This document shows, one piece after another, positions 7,601-16,854 of a stretch of DNA of 64,000 nt. This DNA comes from Stakelama pacifica (GTDB taxonomy: Bacteria; Pseudomonadota; Alphaproteobacteria; Sphingomonadales; Sphingomonadaceae). Numbering within the stretch: the stretch's first letter is position 1; each line of letters opens with the position of its first letter. The DNA is taken from assembly GCF_004361835.1 (NCBI RefSeq), contig NZ_SNWD01000016.1, positions 1 to 64,000 of the forward strand, given 5' to 3'. A model generated the notes under the pieces. That model ran no database searches. It was not told the DNA's origin and saw only the letters and a program-made list of their open reading frames with translations. The translations under genes and the position numbers were made by a program.

Positions 7601-8722
7601 ATGACCGAAGCGACGGCGCTCGCCACCCGCCTGATAAACGCCGAAAGCGTGACCCCGGCAAGGGGCGCGGTGTTCGATGTGCTGGAGGCGGCGCTGGTCC
7701 CGCTCGGGTTCCGCGTGGATCGCTTCGTCGCGGGCGAAGCGCCTGACGGGCCGGTCGAAAACCTCCTTGCCACGCGCGGCAGCGGCGGCCCGCATTTCGC
7801 CTTTGCCGGGCATCTCGATGTCGTGCCGCCGGGCAAGGGCTGGGCGAGCGATCCGTTCGCTGCCGAGATTCGCGGCGGCCTGCTCCATGGGCGCGGTGCG
7901 GTGGATATGAAGGGCGCGATCGCTGCCTTTGTCGCCGCGATCCCGCCCGAACAGGAAAGCGGCGCGATCACCCTCATCATCACCGGCGATGAGGAGGGAC
8001 CGGCAGTGTTCGGCACGCGCGCGCTGATCGACCGGATGCGCGAAACGGGCGTTGCGCCCGATATGTGTCTGGTCGGCGAACCGAGTTCGGTTCAACGGCT
8101 CGGCGATATGATCAAGATCGGGCGGCGGGGCTCGGTCAATATCTGGATCGATGTGCCCGGCAAACAGGGGCATGTCGCGTATCCGCATCTCGCCGATAAT
8201 CCGATCCCGAAGCTGGTCGCTGCACTGAATGCGATCGATGCGATCGAGCTCGATCAGGGCACCGACTGGTTTCAGCCCTCGAATATCGAAGTCACTGACA
8301 TCAGCGTCGACAATCCGGCGCATAATGTCATTCCCGGCCATGCCACAGCGCGGCTCAGCATCCGCTTCAACGATCTGCACAAGGGCGAGGCGCTGATTGC
8401 GCTGATCGAGCGCACCGTACGCCCTCATACCCCGGAAGCACGCGTTTCCGGCATCGTGTCGGGGGAGGCGTTCCTGACCCGGCCCGGTCCGCTTTCCGAT
8501 CTGGTCGGCGATGCGATCGAAGCAGCGACCGGCGCACGGCCTGAATTGTCGACCACCGGCGGCACATCGGATGCGCGGTTCCTCACCCATGTCTGCCCGG
8601 TGGTCGAATTCGGCCTGCTTAATGCGACGATGCACAAGCTCGACGAAGCGGTCGCGCTGGCGGATCTCGAACAGCTGCGCGCCATCTATGCCGATATCCT
8701 TATGCGGGTCTTCGAAGGGTGA
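7601..8722 (+). CDS. dapE: Succinyl-diaminopimelate desuccinylase
   Basis: About 373 residues of the M20 metallopeptidase family. DapE hydrolyses N-succinyl-L,L-diaminopimelate in lysine and peptidoglycan precursor synthesis. Visible metal-site motifs are FAGHLDVVPPG, GRGAVDMKGAI and ITGDEEGPA, followed by the lid domain and TTGGTSDARF near the C-terminus, typical of DapE. The usual family N-terminus supports the ATG at 7601; another ATG lies at 7583. Confidence 0.95.
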   Translation: MTEATALATRLINAESVTPARGAVFDVLEAALVPLGFRVDRFVAGEAPDGPVENLLATRGSGGPHFAFAGHLDVVPPGKGWASDPFAAEIRGGLLHGRGAVDMKGAIAAFVAAIPPEQESGAITLIITGDEEGPAVFGTRALIDRMRETGVAPDMCLVGEPSSVQRLGDMIKIGRRGSVNIWIDVPGKQGHVAYPHLADNPIPKLVAALNAIDAIELDQGTDWFQPSNIEVTDISVDNPAHNVIPGHATARLSIRFNDLHKGEALIALIERTVRPHTPEARVSGIVSGEAFLTRPGPLSDLVGDAIEAATGARPELSTTGGTSDARFLTHVCPVVEFGLLNATMHKLDEAVALADLEQLRAIYADILMRVFEG

Positions 8723-10451
8723 CCTGCTCTTCGCTTCTGCCCATCCATTCGAGGAAATGATCCTCAGGCATCGGCTCGGCAATCGCATAGCCCTGTAAAA
8801 TGTCGCAGCCGATGATTCGCAGCGTTTCGGCCTGATCCGGCGTTTCGATCGCCTCCGCCACTGCCTCGCACCCGATACCGTGGATCAGCGCGATCACCGC
8901 CTGCGCGATGGCACGGGTTTCGGCGCGTTCGGCAATATCGACGATGAGCGTCCGGTCGAGCTTGATCCGGTCGACCGGCAGTCGCTGCAATCGCGCCATG
9001 TTCGAATAGCCGGTGCCGAAATCATCGATCGCAACGCTTGCCCCGTCGCCGCGCAGCGCAGCGATCGCGTCGAGCACTTCGTCGCTGCAGTTCATCGCCA
9101 GCGTTTCGGTCAGCTCAAGCTCAAGCAGCGCGGCGGGCGCGTCGGCGTCGCGCAGCGCCTTGCGCAACCCCAGAAAGAAGGTCGCATGGTCGAGCTGGCG
9201 CGCGCTGATATTGACGCCCAGCCGCTGCGTCATGCCCGCGACATGCCAGCGCCGGATCGTCTGCGCGACCTGCTGCGTCACCCATTCGCCGATTTCGACG
9301 ATCAGCCCGCTTTCTTCGGCGCGCTGGATGAATTCCAGCGGCATCCGCAGCCCGTCGGGGTGAAGCCAGCGCAGCAGCGCCTCCGCGCCCACCACCGCCC
9401 CCGTCCGGGCACTGACCTGCGGCTGAAAGACCAGCGCGAACTGCCCCTGATCCAGCGCCTCGCGAAGGTCGCTCTCCATCTGCGCACGACCGGCGATCGT
9501 TCCGGCCAGCCGGTCGCCGAACAGTTCCACCCTGCCCCGGCCATGCGCCTTTGCATGATACATGGCGGCATCGGCGGCGCGCATCAGCTCGTTCAGCGTC
9601 ACGCCATGACCCGGGTATATCGCAACCCCGACCGACGCGCCGACCTGCACCGGCTGATCGGTGAGTGTGAAAGGCATGTCGAATGCCCCGAGAATCGCCC
9701 GGCCGACGCGATCGGCCTCTGCGGCATCCACGATGTCCGGATAGAAAAGGGTGAATTCATCGCCTGCGATCCGGCCGACCAGCGGGCTGAACCCTTCATC
9801 GCCCGCGAAGCGACCGGCCACCGCGCATAAACGATTGGCGACCAGCGATAACAGCATGTCGCCTTCGGCATGGCCCAGCGTATCGTTGACCTGCTTGAAC
9901 CGGTCGAGGTCGATGAAGAACATCGCTGCCCGGCGCGAATCGCTCATATCGGCCAGCACATGCTCGCAATTGCGACGAAAGCCGATGCGGTTGGCGAGGC
10001 CGGTCACCGGATCGACCATCGCCAGACGCTGCACATTTTCGAGGTTGGAATTGAGCTGACCGAATAATCGCTCCATCGCACGGGCGAGGCGTGGTGCACG
10101 CCGCTTCACCTCATGCGGTACCGGGCTGCGCAGATCACCGTTCGCCGCCTGCGCCAGCCGCGCGATCGCGGCATCGAGCGCCGCTCCGATAGCGGCAAAG
10201 GAACGCCGCGCCGCCAGCCAGCACAATAGCGCGCAGATAATGGCGGGAACGGCCGCACCCCGGACATCGGCGAAACGGACATCGCGCGAACCCGAAAAAC
10301 AGAGCGCAAGGAGGAACGCCACCAGCCCTGCCGCAACCGCAACCGGCAGAGCGCCGATCCCCGGTGACACCGTACCCAAACGCCACGGCTTGCCGAGCAT
10401 CTTTATAAAGACATCTATGCTGCGCATCTTCGAAATACGACGATACGCCAA
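8700..10451 (-). CDS. GGDEF/EAL cyclic-di-GMP protein with two N-terminal membrane spans
   Basis: 583 residues. There are two hydrophobic segments (about residues 28-55 and 62-85), then a GGDEF domain (DPVTGLANRIGF ... GRIAGDEFTLF) and an EAL domain (GAEALLRW, LELTETLAM, DDFGTGYSN, ALIHGIGC). The EAL residues needed for metal binding and c-di-GMP hydrolysis appear intact. The GGDEF signature is AGDEF, a variant that can be active or regulatory. A net phosphodiesterase role is likely but not proven. It lies 19 bases after the Smr gene, on the same strand. Confidence 0.9.
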   Translation of the reverse strand: MAYRRISKMRSIDVFIKMLGKPWRLGTVSPGIGALPVAVAAGLVAFLLALCFSGSRDVRFADVRGAAVPAIICALLCWLAARRSFAAIGAALDAAIARLAQAANGDLRSPVPHEVKRRAPRLARAMERLFGQLNSNLENVQRLAMVDPVTGLANRIGFRRNCEHVLADMSDSRRAAMFFIDLDRFKQVNDTLGHAEGDMLLSLVANRLCAVAGRFAGDEGFSPLVGRIAGDEFTLFYPDIVDAAEADRVGRAILGAFDMPFTLTDQPVQVGASVGVAIYPGHGVTLNELMRAADAAMYHAKAHGRGRVELFGDRLAGTIAGRAQMESDLREALDQGQFALVFQPQVSARTGAVVGAEALLRWLHPDGLRMPLEFIQRAEESGLIVEIGEWVTQQVAQTIRRWHVAGMTQRLGVNISARQLDHATFFLGLRKALRDADAPAALLELELTETLAMNCSDEVLDAIAALRGDGASVAIDDFGTGYSNMARLQRLPVDRIKLDRTLIVDIAERAETRAIAQAVIALIHGIGCEAVAEAIETPDQAETLRIIGCDILQGYAIAEPMPEDHFLEWMGRSEEQVTLRRPA

Positions 10452-10470
10452 AAAGGTTAATACAGCTTAA

Positions 10471-11037
10471 TCAGACCGTCCGATTTCGCCGCAGGACGAT
10501 ATAAATAGCACCCTGCCCGCCATGACGCGGATGCGCGCCCCGGACAGCGGCGATATGGCCGGAATGCGGCGATATCGCGAGCCAGTCGTGCACCGCCGCC
10601 CGAATCGCTCCGCGCGCAAAGGGCCGTTCGACACCCGGGCGCGGCGGCTTTCCGGTGACGATCAGCAACACGCGGTCGCCGCGCGCAACCGCTCCGGCCA
10701 GTCCGCGCTCAAGCGTCGCATGCGCACTGGCAAGGCTGTGGCCGTGCAGGTCGATGCTCGAATCGGGGATGATCTGCCCCTTGCCGATCCGGCGGTCCCA
10801 GCCCGCATCGAGCGTATTGGGCATCGCCCGCACCATCGCTCGCGGCTCGGCCTTGTGCTGAACCGGCGGCACACGCCCGGCGCGCTTTTTCGGCGGCGGC
10901 GGCGGCGCAGCCCGGACATCGACCGGCGGCGCGACCGGTTGCGGGCGCGGAGGTGAATCGCGTCGTAATGGCCGGACCGTGGCCTTTACCCGCGCCCAGA
11001 TCGCCGCTTCTTCGGGACTAAGATCCCGGCGTGCCAT
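10471..11037 (-). CDS. Smr domain protein
   Basis: 188 residues. The N-terminal half is low-complexity and rich in Pro/Ala/Arg. The C-terminal half is a small MutS-related (Smr) domain with SIDLHGHSLASAHATL, LIVTGKPPRPG and HGGQGAIYIVLRR. Smr domains bind or nick nucleic acids; the role of stand-alone alphaproteobacterial versions is unclear. The start overlaps the end of mltA by 20 bases. Confidence 0.85.
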   Translation of the reverse strand: MARRDLSPEEAAIWARVKATVRPLRRDSPPRPQPVAPPVDVRAAPPPPPKKRAGRVPPVQHKAEPRAMVRAMPNTLDAGWDRRIGKGQIIPDSSIDLHGHSLASAHATLERGLAGAVARGDRVLLIVTGKPPRPGVERPFARGAIRAAVHDWLAISPHSGHIAAVRGAHPRHGGQGAIYIVLRRNRTV

Positions 11038-12238
11038 GCGCGATCGCCCGCTCTGCCGCTGCTTTGGGCAGAAGGATATAGCTGGTTCCGCGCGCCGACA
11101 TGCCCCCCGCTATTTCGCGCGCCGAATCGCCTGCGCCCCAAAAGGTGTCGAACCGGTTCGCCCCCTTGATCGCGCCGCCGGTATCCTGCACCACCCACAG
11201 TCCGTTCGCTTCGCCGCGATCGGTCGTAAGGAACACCGGAGCGCCGAGCGGCACGAAATCGGGATCGGCGGCAACGCTCGCCCGCGCGGTCACCGGCAGG
11301 CCGAGCGCACCGAGCGGCCCCGGCCCGTCAAGCACGCGGAAGAACACGAAACTCTTATTTTCACGCATGATCGCACGGCCCTGTTCGGGGTTGGCGTGCA
11401 GCCATGCGACCATGCCCTGCATCGACGCCTGATCGCGCCCGATCAGCCCGCGATCGAGCATCAGCCTGCCGATGCCGGTATAGCTTCTCCCGTTCTGCCC
11501 GGCATAGCCGATGCGAATCACGGAGCCATCGGGCAGGCGCAACCTGCCCGAACCCTGAATTTGCAGGAAAAACACTTCGACCGGGTCCGCTGCCCAGGCA
11601 AGCTCGAGCCCGCGCCCGTCAAGCGCACCTTCCTCGATCTCGGCACGGTCATAATAAGGCACCAGGTCAGTGCCATCGACCCGGCCACGCACGTGCTTTC
11701 CCGAAAGCGACTCGCTGAACCGGCCGAGATCGACATCGACCAGATCGGCGGGCCGGGCATAGATCGGCGTTTGATACACCCCGCCCCGGTTTCGCGCGGC
11801 GCGTATCTCCGGCTCATAATAGCCCGTCGCGAACGCCTTGCCGTCACCCACGCGAACCGCAGCGAAATGGTTCAGGAAGAAATTGCGCGCCGCGCCGGGC
11901 GCAACATTCGCTGCGGCATCGCACGCCTCGCGCCAGTCATTGCCCTCACTAAGGCCGCTGCGATCGTTACGTTTGACGAGCGCCGGACAGGAAATCCGAA
12001 AGGCGGTCAGCGCCCGCGCTGCCATTTCTTCGGTAACGGGCAGCGTATCCAATGGCGGCCCGGCAACCACCCCAGCTGCCGAGGCATCCTGCGCTTTCGG
12101 AGTTCCTGCCTTGTCCGGCGCAGGCTTTTGCGGCGGAGCAGCGGGAGTTGGATCAGAAGGCGGCGGCGTCTGCGAACCCGAACAGGCTGAAACCATCAGC
12201 GCCAGACCAGCCGACGCTATTCCCCCCGCTTTACGCAT
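11018..12238 (-). CDS. mltA: Membrane-bound lytic murein transglycosylase A
   Basis: 406 residues. The signal sequence has a lipobox (LALMVSACSGS), so it is an outer-membrane or periplasmic lipoprotein. A Pro/Ala linker follows, then the MltA barrel (FFLNHFAAVRV, ATGYYEPEI) and the C-terminal 3D domain, which ends VVQDTGGAIKGANRFDTFWGAG with the catalytic Asp region. It cleaves peptidoglycan to form 1,6-anhydro products. It is co-directional with the Tim44-like gene upstream and Smr downstream. Confidence 0.94.
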   Translation of the reverse strand: MRKAGGIASAGLALMVSACSGSQTPPPSDPTPAAPPQKPAPDKAGTPKAQDASAAGVVAGPPLDTLPVTEEMAARALTAFRISCPALVKRNDRSGLSEGNDWREACDAAANVAPGAARNFFLNHFAAVRVGDGKAFATGYYEPEIRAARNRGGVYQTPIYARPADLVDVDLGRFSESLSGKHVRGRVDGTDLVPYYDRAEIEEGALDGRGLELAWAADPVEVFFLQIQGSGRLRLPDGSVIRIGYAGQNGRSYTGIGRLMLDRGLIGRDQASMQGMVAWLHANPEQGRAIMRENKSFVFFRVLDGPGPLGALGLPVTARASVAADPDFVPLGAPVFLTTDRGEANGLWVVQDTGGAIKGANRFDTFWGAGDSAREIAGGMSARGTSYILLPKAAAERAIAHGTPGS

Positions 12239-12244
12239 CGCCTC

Positions 12245-12922
12245 TCAGGCCTCGTCGGTTTCGACCAGCTTCCAGTTCGGATCGTCGCTGCGCAGATTTC
12301 GGCCAAAGGTCCACAGGTCGTGCGTCTGCACCGCATCGCTCAGCGAACCGGCGACGACTTCGCCCTCGGCATCGCGCGTTACCGCCGCAATATCGGCATC
12401 GAACCGCACCGTGACCCGGGCCTCGCTGCCTTCGATGCCGGCATCGGCGATCACCGCCCGCTCGATCGACACAAGCCGGTTTTCGAGGCGATGTCCTGCC
12501 TGTTCGCGTGCATCGATCGCCGATTCGAACGCGGCTTTGACATCACCGGCCACCAGCCAGTCGAGCGTCTCGCGATCGCCCTTCCAGAAGGCTTCCAGAA
12601 TCATCTTATAGGCCGAGCGCGCGCCTTCGACGAATTGCCCCACGTCGAAATCGGTTCGTGCACCGACCAGTTGGCGAACGCCGCCTTCAGCACCGGGTTC
12701 GATCAGACGCGGGCCGCCTTCACGCGGTTCGGCAGGCGCGTCGACGGAACGCGGCAGCGGCTGCTGCGACGTACGTTCCTCCGCAGGTCTGGGCAGCGGC
12801 TGTTCGTGTCCCGTGCGCTTGCCGAGTACCGAATACAGGCGAAGCGCCAGGAAACCGGCCACCATGGCGAGGAGAACTATATAGATGAGCACCGTTCCTC
12901 CGACTTTCTTGTCCGCTAACAT
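12245..12922 (-). CDS. Tim44/TimA-like membrane-anchored protein
   Basis: About 225 residues: one membrane span near the N-terminus (GTVLIYIVLLAMVAGFLALRL), a Pro/Arg/Glu-rich linker, and a C-terminal Tim44-like domain (about residues 100-225: ARSAYKMILEAFWKGDRETLDWLV ... LWTFGRNLRSDDPNWKLVET). Alphaproteobacterial Tim44 relatives are inner-membrane proteins linked to protein transport or envelope functions. I chose the ATG at 12922, as upstream residues are not like the family. It is divergent from secB. Confidence 0.88.
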   Translation of the reverse strand: MLADKKVGGTVLIYIVLLAMVAGFLALRLYSVLGKRTGHEQPLPRPAEERTSQQPLPRSVDAPAEPREGGPRLIEPGAEGGVRQLVGARTDFDVGQFVEGARSAYKMILEAFWKGDRETLDWLVAGDVKAAFESAIDAREQAGHRLENRLVSIERAVIADAGIEGSEARVTVRFDADIAAVTRDAEGEVVAGSLSDAVQTHDLWTFGRNLRSDDPNWKLVETDEA

Positions 12923-13048
12923 AAGCGTAACATCGCCGTCTTTCAAATGGCATCGCCGAGGCCGTTGAACTGGCGCTGCCCTGCTGCTACGCGCGATCGT
13001 CATAGTAACGCGGAAGATGCCGCGCTTATCCGACGAGAAGGAATTTTA

Positions 13049-13561
13049 ATGGCCGAGCAGGACGAATTCGTCACCACGGGCGCTACGACCGCGAACGGCG
13101 CGGACAATATGCCGATGGCGAACCTGATTTCGCAATATGTGAAGGATCTTTCGTTCGAAAATCCCAATTCACCGCATGTGTATCAGCGTGAAAACGCGCC
13201 GCAGATCGATGTCCAGTTCAATATCGGCGTCAATCAGGTCGGCGACGATGTTCACGAAGTCCTGTTGAAGATCGAAGCGCGCGCCGAACATGACGGTCAG
13301 GTAACGTTCCTCGTCGACCTCACTTATGCCGGCCTGTTCCAGCTGCGCAACCTGCCGCAGGAGCATCTTCAGCCCTTCCTGCTCGGCGAAGCGCCGCGCC
13401 TGCTGTTCCCCTTCGCTCGCCGCGTGCTGGCCGATGCGGTGCGCGACGGCGGTTTCGCACCGCTGCTCCTCGATCCGCTCGATTTCAACGCAATGTATCA
13501 GCAGCAGCTGCAACAGCATCAGGCCGCGACGCAGGGCGACGCCCCGGTCGGCAACGCCTGA
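13049..13561 (+). CDS. secB: Protein-export chaperone SecB
   Basis: 170 residues. The SecB core is clear: ISQYVKDLSFENPNSP, KIEARAE, TYAGLFQLRNLP, LLFPFARRVLADAVRDGGF and LLLDPLDFNAMYQ. SecB keeps preproteins unfolded and hands them to SecA. The start has GAAGGAA just upstream. murJ follows after 36 bases. Confidence 0.96.
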   Translation: MAEQDEFVTTGATTANGADNMPMANLISQYVKDLSFENPNSPHVYQRENAPQIDVQFNIGVNQVGDDVHEVLLKIEARAEHDGQVTFLVDLTYAGLFQLRNLPQEHLQPFLLGEAPRLLFPFARRVLADAVRDGGFAPLLLDPLDFNAMYQQQLQQHQAATQGDAPVGNA

Positions 13562-13597
13562 TCCGAACGCTGACATAAAGCCGATGGAGAATCCGGC

Positions 13598-15166
13598 GTG
13601 AAGCTTGCCCGCGCGCTGGGCTCCATCGGTGGCCTGACGCTGGCGAGCCGCGTACTCGCCCTGTTCCGTGACACGTTGCAGGCGACCTTTGTCGGGGCGG
13701 GTTTCGCGTCCGACGCTTTTCTGGTCGCGTTTCGCCTGCCCAACATGTTTCGCGCCTTTTTCGCCGAAGGTGCGTTTTCGGCGGCATTCATCCCCCTGTT
13801 CAACCGCCGGGTGGGCGAAGACGGCGATCTCGACCCGGCGCTCGATTTCGCCGAGCGGGCGCTGTCGATGCTCTTTCCCATCCTGGTGGCGTTCACCGCG
13901 CTGATGCTGATCGCCGCCTGGCCGGTCACCCGGGGGCTGTCGGGCGGGTTTCAGGACCCTACGCCGGAACAATTCGCCTTTGCCGTGATGCTGTCGCGGA
14001 TCACCATTCCGTATCTCGCGATGATTTCGCTGGTGTCGCTGCTCGGCGGCATCCTCAATTCGATCGATCGTTTCTGGGTGAATGCCGCAGCGCCGATCCT
14101 GCTCAACATTGCAATGATCGGCGGGCTCTGGTTCTTCCACGGCGATGGTCCCTATGAGACCGCGCGGGTGCAGGCGATTTCAGTGACGGTGGGCGGCGCG
14201 TTGCAGCTCGCATGGCTGGTGATCGCCTGCCGCCAGTCGGGCGTCAAACTGCGCCTCAAAATTCCGCGCATCGACAAGGATATGCGCGAATTGTTCCGGC
14301 TGATTCTGCCCGCCGCGGCCGGATCGGGCGCGACGCAGATCAACCTGCTGATCTCGACCGCACTTGCCGGCGGCCTGCTCGATGCGGGGTCGATTTCCTA
14401 CATCTATTATGCCGACCGGCTGAACCAGTTGCCGCTGGGCCTGATCGGTATCGGGCTCGGCACGATTCTGCTCCCGACGATTTCGCGCATGGTCGGATCG
14501 GGCCGCGATGCCGAAGCGAGCGAAACCCAGAATCGCGGGATCGAACTGGCACTGTTCCTGACCCTGCCAGCGACTGTCGCGTTCATCGTCGCTGCGCAGC
14601 CGATCATCGCCGGGCTATTCCAGCACGGCCAGTTCACCGCGCTCGATGCTGAGCGATCGAGCTGGGCGCTCGCCGCCTTTTCGCTTGGCCTGCCCTCTTA
14701 TGTGCTGGTGAAGGTGCTGACGCCCGGCTTTTACGCGCGCGCCGACACCCGCACACCGATGCGCTATGCGACCGTCTCGGTGGGCGTGAATATCGTCGGC
14801 AATCTGGTGCTGATCCCGCTGATCGCGCATGTCGGCCCGCCGCTCGCCACTGCGATCGCCTCGACCGTCAACGTCGCCTTGCTCTACCGCATGCTGCACA
14901 AGCGCGGGCATCTGTCGCTCGACGACCGGCTGCGCCGCCGCCTGCCGCGGCTGGCATTCGCTGCGATCATCATGGGCGCGACGCTGTTCGCCATCGATCC
15001 GCTCGTCCAGCCTTATGTCACCGGGCACCTGTTTACCCGAGCAGTGGCACTCTCGGCACTGGTCGGCGGCGGCGTGGCGGTCTATGGCCTCGCCTGTATC
15101 GTCACCGGCGCCTATCGCATCAGCGACCTCACGGCGATGGTGCGTCGCAAACAGCCAGGCAAGTAG
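13598..15166 (+). CDS. murJ: Lipid II flippase MurJ
   Basis: 522 residues with about 14 membrane spans, of the MviN/MurJ branch of the MOP exporters. Conserved parts are GFASDAFLVAFRLPNMFRAFFAEGAFSAAFIP and the later VLTPGFYARADTRTPM. It flips lipid II across the inner membrane during peptidoglycan synthesis. The start is GTG at 13598. trpS follows after 8 bases. Confidence 0.95.
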   Translation: MKLARALGSIGGLTLASRVLALFRDTLQATFVGAGFASDAFLVAFRLPNMFRAFFAEGAFSAAFIPLFNRRVGEDGDLDPALDFAERALSMLFPILVAFTALMLIAAWPVTRGLSGGFQDPTPEQFAFAVMLSRITIPYLAMISLVSLLGGILNSIDRFWVNAAAPILLNIAMIGGLWFFHGDGPYETARVQAISVTVGGALQLAWLVIACRQSGVKLRLKIPRIDKDMRELFRLILPAAAGSGATQINLLISTALAGGLLDAGSISYIYYADRLNQLPLGLIGIGLGTILLPTISRMVGSGRDAEASETQNRGIELALFLTLPATVAFIVAAQPIIAGLFQHGQFTALDAERSSWALAAFSLGLPSYVLVKVLTPGFYARADTRTPMRYATVSVGVNIVGNLVLIPLIAHVGPPLATAIASTVNVALLYRMLHKRGHLSLDDRLRRRLPRLAFAAIIMGATLFAIDPLVQPYVTGHLFTRAVALSALVGGGVAVYGLACIVTGAYRISDLTAMVRRKQPGK

Positions 15167-15174
15167 GAACTATC

Positions 15175-16182
15175 ATGCGCGTCGTTTCCGGCATTCAGAC
15201 CACCGGCAACCTTCATCTCGGCAATTATCTGGGTGCGATCAAACAATGGGTCGCGATGCAGGACGAGGTCGCGGCGAAGGGCGGCGATTGCCTGTTCTTC
15301 CTCGCAGATCTGCATGCGCTGACCGTCGCCAACGATCCGAAGGATCTGGCCGCGCACACGATCGAAATGGCAGCCACGCTGATCGCGGCGGGCATCGATC
15401 CGGCAAAGGCGGTGCTGTTCAATCAGGCGCGCGTTCCCGCCCATGCCGAGCTTTGCTGGATATTGCAGGGCACCGCGCGGATGGGCTGGCTCAACCGGAT
15501 GACGCAGTGGAAGGACAAAGCGGGCAAGAATCGCGAAGGCGCGAGCGTCGGCCTGTTCACCTATCCGGTGCTGCAGGCCGCCGATGTGCTGGTCTATAAG
15601 GCAACGCATGTCCCGGTTGGTGAGGATCAGAAACAGCATCTCGAACTCGCCCGTGATATCGCGACCAAGTTCAACACCGATTTCGGCGTCGAGCTCTTCC
15701 CCCTCCCCGATCCGATGATTTCTGACGCAGCGCCGCGCATCATGAGCTTGCGCGACGGGTCGGCAAAAATGTCGAAGTCCGATCCGTCCGACATGTCGCG
15801 AGTCAATCTGATCGACGATGACGATCTGATCGCGCAGAAATTCCGCAAGGCGCGTACCGATGCTGAGCCGCTTCCGGACGATTTCAAGGCGCTGGCCGAG
15901 CGGGCCGAGGCGCGCAATCTGGTGACCATCTATGCCGCGCTCGCCGATCGCTCTCCGCAATCGGTGGTGGAGGAATTTGCCGGCCAGGGGTTCGGCGCGT
16001 TCAAACCCGCGCTTGCCGATCTCGCCATTTCGGTGCTCACGCCGATTCGCGCGCGGCTGATCGAACTGCGCGGTCAGCCCGATGCGGTGCAGGCGCATTT
16101 GCGCGAGGGCGCTGCGCGCGCAACGGCGCTTGCCGCGCCGACGCTTCGCGAAGCGCAAGAGGCGGTCGGGCTTCAGGTCTGA
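15175..16182 (+). CDS. trpS: Tryptophanyl-tRNA synthetase
   Basis: 335 residues, class I aminoacyl-tRNA synthetase. The HIGH-type motif appears as GNLHLGNYLGAI, and the KMSKS loop as SAKMSKSDPSD. It charges tRNA-Trp. The length is typical. It ends the secB-murJ-trpS run and is convergent with the next gene. Confidence 0.97.
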   Translation: MRVVSGIQTTGNLHLGNYLGAIKQWVAMQDEVAAKGGDCLFFLADLHALTVANDPKDLAAHTIEMAATLIAAGIDPAKAVLFNQARVPAHAELCWILQGTARMGWLNRMTQWKDKAGKNREGASVGLFTYPVLQAADVLVYKATHVPVGEDQKQHLELARDIATKFNTDFGVELFPLPDPMISDAAPRIMSLRDGSAKMSKSDPSDMSRVNLIDDDDLIAQKFRKARTDAEPLPDDFKALAERAEARNLVTIYAALADRSPQSVVEEFAGQGFGAFKPALADLAISVLTPIRARLIELRGQPDAVQAHLREGAARATALAAPTLREAQEAVGLQV

Positions 16183-16244
16183 AGATTTCGGGGCGGCAGG
16201 GGCGACGCGCGCAACAAAGGCGCCGGCCGCCCCGCAGCGACGCT

Positions 16245-16778
16245 TCAGCTATTCCAGTCGGACAGTTTTTCGTCCGGACAAAGCGCATAATGGATACGCC
16301 CGGTCGAACCGATGCGGGTGTAGCGCGTCGCGCTATCCACCTTCACCGTCCATTGTTCCATTTGCTGCGAGCGGGAGGCCGGATCCGTGCAGGTCTGCGT
16401 CCCCGACCATATACTGTCCTCCCGGCTGAGCGGGACGAACGTGCAGTCGGCCGAGTTGCGGCTATCGAAGCCTTTCCCGTCGAACACTGCCACCACCGCC
16501 AGCGCGGGTGGACATTGCGGCGTTCCGTCCGCCCGCTCGACCTGCGCGTAGACGCCTTTTTTAAGCGCTATCTCGGAAAGCCTCGGGGCCGTTCCCGCGC
16601 TGCCTGCGTCCTCCGCAGCGTCTGATCGCTCCGCCTCGTTGCGCGGATCGGATGTCGCATTAAGCAAGACAGCGGACTGATTCGGAGCTTCGGCATTGCC
16701 TGAGGAAACTTCGCCCGACCCCCCGCATGCGCTGAGCAGGGCGAGAAACGGCAGGCCGACCGCGATACGATAGTTCAT
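16245..16778 (-). CDS. Hypothetical lipoprotein
   Basis: 177 residues. The signal peptide has a lipobox (LLSACGGSG). A low-complexity Ala/Glu/Ser region follows, then a small C-terminal domain with several cysteines (PQCPP, DCTFVP, TQTCTD, ALCPD). I do not recognise a family. It lies between trpS (convergent) and dnaA (same strand). Confidence 0.65.
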   Translation of the reverse strand: MNYRIAVGLPFLALLSACGGSGEVSSGNAEAPNQSAVLLNATSDPRNEAERSDAAEDAGSAGTAPRLSEIALKKGVYAQVERADGTPQCPPALAVVAVFDGKGFDSRNSADCTFVPLSREDSIWSGTQTCTDPASRSQQMEQWTVKVDSATRYTRIGSTGRIHYALCPDEKLSDWNS

Positions 16779-16854
16779 GTTCTAGACCTCATTCCGGTTG
16801 ATCGCCCTCCCAACACCGCAAAGGCATGGCAGGTTCAATCGAATCGGGTCCGGA

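Noticed and set aside
7571..8788. Long N-terminal extension of the cupin gene
   Set aside because: It is antisense to dapE and shows no cupin or other family pattern.
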